Shown: in pieces, positions 9,808-16,996 of the stretch | How positions within the stretch are numbered: position 1 is the stretch's first letter | How the letters are laid out: each line of letters begins with the position of its first letter | Origin: Paenibacillus alkalitolerans | Lineage (GTDB): Bacteria; Bacillota; Bacilli; Paenibacillales; YIM-B00363 | Direction of reading: 5' to 3' | Assembly: GCF_016482785.1 (NCBI RefSeq) | Contig: NZ_JAEMXM010000001.1 | Coordinates: 310,001-374,000, forward strand | Length of the DNA stretch: 64,000 nt | The notes under the pieces: generated by a model | The model's database searches: none | What the model saw: only the letters and a program-made list of their open reading frames with translations | What the model was told of the DNA's origin: nothing | Made by a program: the position numbers and the translations under genes

Positions 9808-9868
9808 GAATATATATTATGTAAACTAATTTGAATATTATCAGTCGTACCCGTGAATTATGTCCTCT
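9808..9868 (+). repeat. About 61-bp dispersed repeat, copy 2
   Basis: Same orientation as the copy at 932-993. The shared part includes TATATATTATGTAAAC and GTCGTACCCGTGAATTATGT. A related word, ATAATTATGTAAACGA, precedes it at about 9767. Confidence 0.65.
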
Positions 9869-9902
9869 ATTATTGTCAAATGACATAAAACTAGGATCAA
9901 TA

Positions 9903-9958
9903 ATGACAAAAAAATAGCAACAATCATTATATTGACAAAAAAGTAGCACCTTCTTATA
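9903..9958 (+). repeat. Two tandem TGACAAAAAA-TAGCA repeats
   Basis: TGACAAAAAAATAGCAAC (from 9904) and TGACAAAAAAGTAGCACC (from 9933) are tandem copies with a period of about 29 bp, both followed by an AT-rich CATTATA/CTTATA word. This is the arrangement expected for transposase binding sites at the end of a Tn7/Tn5053-like transposon. No transposase ORF adjoins them; inference only. Confidence 0.55.
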
Positions 9959-10217
9959 ATAATGAACTTTTTTTTCGTCGTTTCTTTTCTGAGTCAAATG
10001 GACATTTATATTGCAATTGTAATTGCTTCAGCTTGAAAAGAATTTCATTATTCCAACATTGAAATTCTATGATATTGTTGTTTTCGATTCTTACAATAAA
10101 GAACGGCAGCTTCTCGTATTTAAACGGCGGTCGGTGATAAAAATAAACTTTACCTCTTTCCAAGTATTTCTTATTTCCGGCAAATTCAAGCCAGTTGATA
10201 AAATGGTTCATAATCAA
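9954..10217 (-). CDS. Short unrecognised ORF in mobile-element debris
   Basis: An 87-codon frame, Asn/Ile/Lys-rich and far more AT-rich than the flanking operons. No ribosome binding site is visible before the possible TTG or ATG starts (MIMNHF). Its end runs into the tandem repeats. It could be a fragment of a transposon passenger or transposase gene. I do not recognise it. Confidence 0.25.
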   Translation of the reverse strand: MIMNHFINWLEFAGNKKYLERGKVYFYHRPPFKYEKLPFFIVRIENNNIIEFQCWNNEILFKLKQLQLQYKCPFDSEKKRRKKSSLL

Positions 10218-10284
10218 TAAATATAATACTCTATTCAGTACCCATTTTGTTGCTTCGGTGCTCTCAAAAATCCTGTTTTTACTC

Positions 10285-10529
10285 CTAAAAACGAAAAAGG
10301 GAACGCACGAAACGAATTCGATGTCCTAGACTGCTTGGCTTTAATCGAGCTGATTGCTTAGCCAAGTAGTCCTTTAGCAAGTTTAAAGTTGCATCCTCGA
10401 TTTCAAGATCGCCTATTTCGCGGATCAACATCTTTAACTGGAGACTGTAAGCCTTTAATGTATGCGGGCTGAATCCTAGAATATGCGTTTATCCGATTCA
10501 TACAGCATCCATAACTCATTTAATTTCAT
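10285..10529 (-). pseudogene. Tyrosine recombinase (integrase), N-terminal fragment
   Basis: Read on the minus strand from ATG 10529: MKLNELWMLYESDKRIF, then a stop. Shifting frame gives GFSPHTLKAYSLQLKMLIREIG, then EDATLNLLKDYLAKQSARLKP and SSLGHRIRFVRSLFRF, then a stop at 10285. This is the SAM-like N-terminal DNA-binding domain of XerC/XerD-type phage integrases. The catalytic domain (R...HxxR...Y) is absent. It is a dead remnant of an integrative element and supports the view that 9.7-10.6 kb is mobile DNA. Confidence 0.75.
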
Positions 10530-10619
10530 AACTAATGTTCATCAAACTTAAAGACTTGGAACGCTTTTATCTTAGTTTGCCGTTTCCTTATCATCATGGA
10601 AAAATCTGCAGTCGACTAC

Positions 10620-11516
10620 CTAAACCCGAGTAAGCTTATCAGGGTTTACTACGACGTAGATTCTGGCAAACTTTCCGCTCCGGAGTTGTATAAATATAGC
10701 CCCCACGGCTTCGTCCCCCGAACGGAGTACTATACCGGTCTCACCGTTCAGAGGGGCAACCTCGAAGTGAAGATTTCCCTGATAATAGCGTTTAATGCCT
10801 TCGGACGCGCCGCCCAGGACTCGGGCCACGCGATCACGCGTTTGTATCGGACGCGTGGTCGCAATTACTTTTCCACCTCCGTCGGCGATGAGCATGACGT
10901 CTTCGGTCAGCAGAGATAGCACATGATCGACGTTACCTTGCTCGATGGATGTGAGGAACCGACTGACCCATTCCAATTCGACCGCTTCGGCCGCGACCGG
11001 CTCCTCCTCGGATATACCCATCTTGCTTCTTGCCCGGCTCATCAGCTTGCGGCAATTCGCCTCTTTCTTGCCCAGCAGTTCCGCTATTTCGGGATAATCG
11101 AAGCCCAGCGCCTCACGCAGGACGAAAACCGTCCGTTCTGTCGGCGTCAGCCGCTCGAGCAGTACGAGCATGGCGTAAGACAGCAGATCGCGGCGGACGA
11201 CCGTCATCTCGAGCGTATCCGCCTCCGGCGTCCGAATCGGTTCAGGGAGCCACGGACCGACGTACACTTCCCTGCGCTTCCGCGCCGACTTTTGCATATT
11301 GAGGCAGTGATTGGTTACCATTTTGCACAAATACGCCTTCGGCTCCTCCAAACGTTCGGGATGTACGTCGCACGCCTTAACAAATACATCCTGCACCGCA
11401 TCTTCCGCGTCTGCCGCGGAGCCAGTCAACTGATAAGCCAACGTGAACAGAAGCGCTCTATATTGATCGTACAGTTCCTCCATCCGCCGTCTCACCTTCT
11501 CCGGGCTATTAGACAT
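10620..11516 (-). CDS. ECF41-family sigma factor
   Basis: An extracytoplasmic-function sigma factor of 298 residues that directs RNA polymerase to its own small regulon. Region 2 is in the first 80 residues (DQYRALLFTLAYQLTGSAADAEDAVQ) and region 4 near 125-175 (LTPTERTVFVLREALGFDYPEIA). A SnoaL-like C-terminal extension carries the ECF41 signatures: WLPEP in the linker, DGGGK near 213, and NPDKL near the C-terminus. In this group (Wecke and colleagues' ECF41) the extension replaces an anti-sigma factor and modulates activity. It lies 23 bp downstream of an oxidoreductase gene. ECF41 factors are typically encoded beside oxidoreductases, epimerases or carboxymuconolactone decarboxylases, which are their targets. 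Confidence 0.93.
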   Translation of the reverse strand: MSNSPEKVRRRMEELYDQYRALLFTLAYQLTGSAADAEDAVQDVFVKACDVHPERLEEPKAYLCKMVTNHCLNMQKSARKRREVYVGPWLPEPIRTPEADTLEMTVVRRDLLSYAMLVLLERLTPTERTVFVLREALGFDYPEIAELLGKKEANCRKLMSRARSKMGISEEEPVAAEAVELEWVSRFLTSIEQGNVDHVLSLLTEDVMLIADGGGKVIATTRPIQTRDRVARVLGGASEGIKRYYQGNLHFEVAPLNGETGIVLRSGDEAVGAIFIQLRSGKFARIYVVVNPDKLTRV

Positions 11517-11539
11517 ATATCAACTTGGTCCCTTTGTTT

Positions 11540-12723
11540 CTATCGGAGCCAGCTAGCAAAATCCCATCCCAGCTTTTTGACTTTCCACGCAAGCTTCCCC
11601 GTTATGATGATATCAAGTCCCCATTTGCGTACCCACATCAACCCGCGATTTTGCCCAAGGCCGATGCCGAAGGTATCCAAAAACGATTTGTGAACCGGCG
11701 CGGAACGGCCCTCCAGATCAGCCATCACGATTTTTCCCAGTCTTAACGCCTGCGGCCCAGCTTCTTTGCACGTCATCTGATCTGCCTTGCCGGTACTCGG
11801 ATCGACGATTCTCGCACAATCGCCAATGCTGTATACGCCCGACATCCCTTGGACGCGATAACATTCATCCACCAGCACTTGACCTTCAGAAGTAAGCGGC
11901 AAGCCCATGCTGCGGAGGGCCGGATTCGGTATCAGACCAATCGTCCATATACATAGGCCAACCGGCAGACGATCACTATTGCTCAACGTCAACACTCCTG
12001 CTTGCTCCCGCATTGCCTTACGATTGTGAAGCACTGTCACTCCACATTCTCTGAGCGTCATCTCCAACTTTCGTCCAACTTTTTCCGGCCCTCCCGGGAA
12101 CAGCCGCTCGTTCGCATTTAACAAATAGACGGAGATATCGGACGGATTCAGTCCTAGTGCCGCCGCTTCCTTCCGCATGGCGAGCACCAGCTCGGCGGAC
12201 GTCTCGATGCCGCTGATGCCCGCCCCCGCAACCGCGATTGTCATTAGTCGCTTTCGTTCCTCAGGGTTCGTCTCGACGGCAGCCTTCCGCAGATTGGCAC
12301 GCCAGCGCTCCCGGATGTCTGCCGCCGCTTGCGGGTCGGTCAAGGCGATCCCTCCCTTATCGGGATCCGGTCGACGAACAATGCTTCCGACCGCAACTAC
12401 TAAAAGGTCATAATAAATTCGGGCATCATTTCCTTGCGCATCCGTATATCGAATCCGTTTTTCCCTACTATCCACAGAAGTAACCGTACCTTGCAAGAAT
12501 TCGACTCCTTCTGAACAATAACGCGTCCAGGGAACCATAATCTCTTCCCCGCCTGCGGCCGGCCGGAACAACATCACTTTGCGCACATGACCGGGCTGCT
12601 TGTCGATCAGAACAAACCGAATACGCTGTCCGTTCGCCATGCCCCGGGTCTCTTCCTTTTTGCTTTGAGCGCCCCAAGCCCTGCATGGCCGCCTCCAATG
12701 ATAATGCATGTCAAGTCGTTCAT
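11540..12723 (-). pseudogene. NADH dehydrogenase-like FAD oxidoreductase with N-terminal frameshift
   Basis: A type-II NADH dehydrogenase-like flavoprotein and the probable target of the adjacent ECF41 sigma factor. The natural start is ATG 12723, after GGAGATGAAGTGAG. It reads MNDLTCIIIGGGHAGLGALKA, the FAD-binding GxGxxG fold. In an A5 run at about 12656-12660 the frame is lost, and the rest of the protein (KEETRGMANGQRIRFVLID onward) continues one frame away to 11540. The second Rossmann motif (VAGAGISGIETSAE), the GDCA FAD motif near the C-terminus and the rest are intact. One extra A would restore the full protein. It could be a sequencing error, phase variation or a recent pseudogene. 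Without the first motif a protein made from a later start would not bind FAD. Confidence 0.85.
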
Positions 12724-13106
12724 CTCACTTCATCTCCTTTACATTTTTCACACATATAACAACGTAAGGATCTGATTTGTGACAGTGTAAACGAGCGAAG
12801 ACTGTTCAAAAGCATTTTTTGAGTTGATCCCTTCCATCAAACGGTGGAGGGGCTGTTTGCTTTCACATGTATGGGACTAGTTATGTTAGATAGACTTATC
12901 CTCTTGTATTCAATTCCACTAGGCTGCCAATTAGTTCAAAAGGACGCTCCCACGCCTTCGCTTGGGCTACGTCCTCCTCATTATATTCCATTTCCAATTA
13001 TTGATTAAAGTACATACGCGGGTAGCATGTATTGCCAACAAAAAGTTTTATTTCCACTGTTACTGAGTTATATCAAACGATTTAAAAGTACATAACTCAA
13101 GTGCAA
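12724..13106. other. Intergenic region with a possible tiny ORF
   Basis: No clear gene. A 31-codon minus-strand frame at 12896-12991 (MEYNEEDVAQAKAWERPFEL...) looks protein-like, but its only Shine-Dalgarno-like sequence is too close to the ATG. It may be the tail of a lost gene. An imperfect hairpin at about 12830-12854 (CCCTTCCA...TGGAGGGG) may be a terminator. Confidence 0.35.
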
Positions 13107-13142
13107 AGAGCAGGGTTTACGCAGCTGCGTAAACCCTGCTCT
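13107..13142 (-). terminator. 36-bp perfect palindrome, likely terminator of the second sugar operon
   Basis: The two 18-bp arms, AGAGCAGGGTTTACGCAG and its exact complement, meet at the centre with no spacer. It lies about 70 bp after the solute-binding gene that ends at 13215. T-runs are short on both sides (AATTTT on the plus strand), so it may act as a bidirectional terminator. Confidence 0.6.
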
Positions 13143-13214
13143 AATTTTAGACCATTCCGTATATTTAGAACTAGACCGCGAGAGCGAAGGAGTTCTTAAC
13201 GGGGATGATTTTCT

Positions 13215-14840
13215 TTATCGCTTCTGGTATCGATCGTATGCAGCTTGCTGTATCATTAGCACTTCGGCCAGGCCCATACTCTCGATATTCTTGACGTACA
13301 CGTCAAAATTATCGATTGGCTCAGCCCCCATGACGAACTTGTTTACCATCTCGTCCTTATAGGTCGTAATTTCGGCGAATTTCGAATTGAGCACGTCCCT
13401 GTCCGCTTGCGGAAAAGAGAGCGCCAGCGGGTATTTGTCCTTGATGAACGGCGTGATCGAATCTCGGATTTCTTTAATCTTTGGCGTCACCATAGCATCC
13501 TCGTAACGAAGATCCCATTGGAAGGCGAATTCCCGTTTGCCCATCTCGAACATTTTGATTAGCGGAGATTTGTTCGGATCCTTCATGATCACATCCGTAT
13601 ATACCAGTTGGTTGTTTGTGATCGTATAAGTTTCGCCCAATGCGCCGAAGTTCATCGCCAGCTGGCCTTCCTCGCTATAGAACCAATCCTGCATTTTGGC
13701 GATTTCCACTTTATACTTCGATTTCGAGCTGATCGCAAAGCCGTTACGGATCAGCGTTTGCTGGCTCTTGGTATATGCTTCGACGCCAGGCCCTTTCAAC
13801 GGCGTGATCCCCGTCATGTTCACCTGTGGGTTTTCCTGGGCGATCAGCTTCTCCAAATATTCAATGCGCGGGAAGGTATCGGCCGTGTAACCCGAAACCT
13901 GGTTCGTAAAGCGCGACTCCCACACCTTCTGATCGTTCGTGATGTACTCTTGGTCTATCAGTCCTTCCTTATACAGCTTGGCGACGAAAGCGAGCGCATC
14001 CTTTAGCTTCGGATTAGTATACGTATACTTGACCTGTCCGTTCTCCAAATAGAAATCTTCTTCGAACGATACGCCAAATGGTTCAATGAACGCATTCAAT
14101 CCGTTCAGCTTGTTTCTTGTGGTGAACGGAATTTCGTCGGCCTGGCCGTTTCCGTTCGGATCCTTCTCCTTGAACGCCTTCAGTACCTCATACAATTCAT
14201 CAGTCGTCGTCGGTGCCTTCATACCGACGTTATCCAGCCAATCTTGGCGGACGATCTGCAGACCGATCGTTTTCACGGCCGATATTTGCGGGAAGAAATA
14301 GATGTTTCCGTCATCCGATTTGATGTCTTTCAGGATTTTCGGGTTTTCATTCAATATTTTCTTGAAGTTCGGCATATGTTCGTCGATCAACTCGTTCAAT
14401 GGCTCGAAAGCTCCGTTCTCCCCGCCTTTGTTGAGCAAATCCGGCGTAGCTTCCATAACGTCCGGCAAATCCCCGCCGGCCAAAGTTAGATTGAACTTCT
14501 CGAGATAATCCTTGTTGTCGTTCGGCGCCTTCAACCAGTTGAAATACACATTCGTTCTTTCCACGATCGGCTTCATCCAGACTGAATCGTTCGAGGATAC
14601 GGATTCGGGACGCGGCTTCATATAAATGTCGATCTCGATCTTCTCGTCCAGAATCTTATCGCCGTCGGAGGATGGCTTGTTCTGCTCGGCTTCGGATTGC
14701 TTGCCGACTTCATTGGCTTTCTGCTCAATCGCGGCTTTTTCATCCGCTCCTTGCCCGTTTCCGCCGTTCGCACAACCAACAAGCAGGATCGTTGCCGCCA
14801 TGACGGCGGAAATGTTATTCATCCAGTTCAATTTTCTCAT
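13215..14840 (-). CDS. LplA-type carbohydrate solute-binding lipoprotein
   Basis: Extracellular receptor of the second carbohydrate importer, about 541 residues. I start at ATG 14840 (MRKLNWMNN...) since GGGAGG lies 9 nt upstream; the longer TTG frame adds only three codons. The lipobox LLVGC gives Cys23. Shared family features include RQDWLDNVGMKAPTTTDELYE and DPNGNGQADEIPF. It is the last gene of a run with two permeases just upstream. Its permeases are intact, unlike those of the 6-9 kb system, so this importer should be functional with a generic MsmX-like ATPase encoded elsewhere. Confidence 0.92.
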   Translation of the reverse strand: MRKLNWMNNISAVMAATILLVGCANGGNGQGADEKAAIEQKANEVGKQSEAEQNKPSSDGDKILDEKIEIDIYMKPRPESVSSNDSVWMKPIVERTNVYFNWLKAPNDNKDYLEKFNLTLAGGDLPDVMEATPDLLNKGGENGAFEPLNELIDEHMPNFKKILNENPKILKDIKSDDGNIYFFPQISAVKTIGLQIVRQDWLDNVGMKAPTTTDELYEVLKAFKEKDPNGNGQADEIPFTTRNKLNGLNAFIEPFGVSFEEDFYLENGQVKYTYTNPKLKDALAFVAKLYKEGLIDQEYITNDQKVWESRFTNQVSGYTADTFPRIEYLEKLIAQENPQVNMTGITPLKGPGVEAYTKSQQTLIRNGFAISSKSKYKVEIAKMQDWFYSEEGQLAMNFGALGETYTITNNQLVYTDVIMKDPNKSPLIKMFEMGKREFAFQWDLRYEDAMVTPKIKEIRDSITPFIKDKYPLALSFPQADRDVLNSKFAEITTYKDEMVNKFVMGAEPIDNFDVYVKNIESMGLAEVLMIQQAAYDRYQKR

Positions 14841-14899
14841 ATTGCGCAACCTCCCTTATCATCGATTATCTATGGGGTCGCCCCCGCGTTTTTACGGTT

Positions 14900-15781
14900 T
14901 CATCCTTTGATGGATCCCATCATCGATCCTTGCACGAAATACTTTTGAATGAAGGGATACACTAACAAAATCGGCAAGGTCGCTACCACCAAGGTGGAAT
15001 ATTTGATGGATTCGCTTAGCAGATTTTTATCGTCATGTACATCGGTCATCATCTGGTCCGTCTGATTTTGAATCACGATGTCGCGCAATAAAATCTGCAC
15101 GGGAAACAGCTTCTCGTCGTTCAAATAAATCAGCGCCGGGAAAAAACTATTCCACTGATTGACGGCGTAAAACAAGCCGATCGTCACGAGCGAAGGCACC
15201 GACAGCGGAAGGACGATTCTCCACAACGTCTGCAGCATTGAACAGCCGTCGATCTTGGCGGCGTCTTCAAGCTCGCTCGGAATTTGCTCGAAGAACGTAC
15301 GCTGGATAAACACGTAGAATGATGCGACGGCCGTAGGAATGACGATCGCCCATATGGAGTTCCGCATCCCTAGCGCATTCACGACCAGGAAGGTCGGAAT
15401 CAAGCCGCCGGCGAACAGCATAGGAAGGAGGACGAATCCGGTCAGGATGTTGCGTCCGGGCAGCTCTTTTCTCGATAGCGGATAAGCGGCGCAGATCGTG
15501 AGGAACAGGCTGACGGCGGTTCCGGCCACCGTATATACAACCGTATTCCAATACGCCCGGCCAAGCATCGGAAACGCGAAGACCCGCTTATAGGCATCCA
15601 ATTGGAAGCCCATAGGAATGATGCCGATTTTCCCTTGAGATATGTATAGCTGATCGCTCAAGGACGCAGCGATGACATAGAGAAACGGGTAGATCGTGGT
15701 AATGACGATGATGCCGAGAAACAACGTGTTACACGCGAGAAAAGCCAAGCTTCCGAACGTCATGCGATAGGTTGGCATCAT
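14900..15781 (-). CDS. YtcP/CarB-type carbohydrate ABC permease
   Basis: A 293-residue membrane protein with about six transmembrane helices, the second permease of an oligosaccharide importer. The cytoplasmic EAA loop reads ELEDAAKIDGCSMLQTLWRIVLP, which contacts the ATPase. The C-terminus is the family hallmark, FIQKYFVQGSMMGSIKG. The start ATG at 15781 lies 12 bp after the LplB-like gene, so the two are co-transcribed. Its intactness makes it the template for recognising the broken copy at 7760-8561. Confidence 0.93.
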   Translation of the reverse strand: MMPTYRMTFGSLAFLACNTLFLGIIVITTIYPFLYVIAASLSDQLYISQGKIGIIPMGFQLDAYKRVFAFPMLGRAYWNTVVYTVAGTAVSLFLTICAAYPLSRKELPGRNILTGFVLLPMLFAGGLIPTFLVVNALGMRNSIWAIVIPTAVASFYVFIQRTFFEQIPSELEDAAKIDGCSMLQTLWRIVLPLSVPSLVTIGLFYAVNQWNSFFPALIYLNDEKLFPVQILLRDIVIQNQTDQMMTDVHDDKNLLSESIKYSTLVVATLPILLVYPFIQKYFVQGSMMGSIKG

Positions 15782-15793
15782 TCACTCCTCCTA

Positions 15794-16756
15794 TTACCAA
15801 ATGCTCGTCTCCGAATATTTTCGCGCCAGTTTGTTGGCGATCACGAGCAGCACGAGCCCCATCACGGATTGGAATAACCCTACGGCGGACGCAAAGCTGT
15901 AGTTGGCCTCGAGAATGCCTCGGCGATACACATAGGAGCCGATGACATCCGCCGTGACGTACGTGTTCGGATTGTACAGCAGGATGATCAGTTCATACCC
16001 GGTCTCAAGCATGTGTCCGATTTTAAGAAGCAGAAGAATGATAATCGTCGGCGCAATGCCGGGCAACGTAACATGCCACGCTTGCTTCCAGCGGTTTGCG
16101 CCGTCCATGCGGGCGGCCTCGTACAGGTCGGTATTGATCCCCGTCAAGGCGGCAAAGTACAGAATCGCCGACCATCCCAACGTCTTCCATAGATCGATGA
16201 GGGTGTAGATGCTCCAGAAATATTCCGGCTTCTGAAGGAAGGCAGTCCTTTCCGCACCGAACTGGACCAGCAGATTGTTCACCAGTCCTACGCTGGGCGA
16301 CAGGAACGTGACCGCCATGCTCGCCACGATCACGGTCGATACGAAATGCGGCAAGTAACTGATCGTCTGTACGGATCGTTTCACCCAAGCACTTCGAACT
16401 TCGTTGAGCAGCAATGCAAAAATGATCGGTGCCGGGAAAACAATAATCAGATTGAGCAGATTGAGCATGAGCGTATTTCGGATTAACCTCGCGAAATAAA
16501 TCGAGTCGAAGAAATCGAGAAAGTGTTTGAATCCGGCCCATGGACTGGATAATATTCCCTTATACACGTTGTAATCCATAAAGGAGAGGACCACCCCCAT
16601 GATCACGGGAGCGTACCGAAAAATCGCATAGTAGATGAACGGAAGCAGAAACATTGCGTAGTAGGGCAACGCTTTCTTTGCCGTTCTTCTCCAGTCGGCC
16701 CGTCTGGACGTCGCGGTTGTCGAGGCCGATACGTCTGCGGCTGCGGATTTGGCCAT
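15794..16756 (-). CDS. LplB-type carbohydrate ABC permease
   Basis: First permease of the importer, about 320 residues. Core sequence includes LPYYAMFLLPFIYYAIFRYAPV, then PWAGFKHFLDFF, and an EAA-like loop, YEAARMDGANRWKQAWHVTLPGI. I favour the ATG at 16756 (MAKSAAADV), with AGGAGG 12 nt upstream; the open frame continues to 16903 but without a good site. It is followed at 12 bp by the YtcP-like gene. Upstream, the AraC-type regulator gene is in the same direction, about 240 bp away. Confidence 0.92.
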   Translation of the reverse strand: MAKSAAADVSASTTATSRRADWRRTAKKALPYYAMFLLPFIYYAIFRYAPVIMGVVLSFMDYNVYKGILSSPWAGFKHFLDFFDSIYFARLIRNTLMLNLLNLIIVFPAPIIFALLLNEVRSAWVKRSVQTISYLPHFVSTVIVASMAVTFLSPSVGLVNNLLVQFGAERTAFLQKPEYFWSIYTLIDLWKTLGWSAILYFAALTGINTDLYEAARMDGANRWKQAWHVTLPGIAPTIIILLLLKIGHMLETGYELIILLYNPNTYVTADVIGSYVYRRGILEANYSFASAVGLFQSVMGLVLLVIANKLARKYSETSIW

Positions 16757-16996
16757 CTTCGCTTGAATCCTCCTTTCGTCATTGTCTCGCAAGCCAAGGC
16801 GGCCTTGCCCCTCCAATGTATCCGCTTTCAATCGATCTGCCAATCTTTCATTCTTACGATCCATCCTCAAATTTCGGGATTTGCCGCGAAAGGGCATCCG
16901 CAAGTTTTAAGGCGGATTATCAAAACATCCGATTCGCCCGGAAGTCGCATTGGAAGAGGCCGGACGGACGAATCCGCACGGCCTCCGCGCGACAAG

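Noticed and set aside
9954-10217. AT-rich 87-codon frame as a TnsA-like transposon endonuclease
   Set aside because: Its position beside transposon-like repeats suggested it, but no PD-(D/E)XK residues or TnsA-like sequence can be seen.
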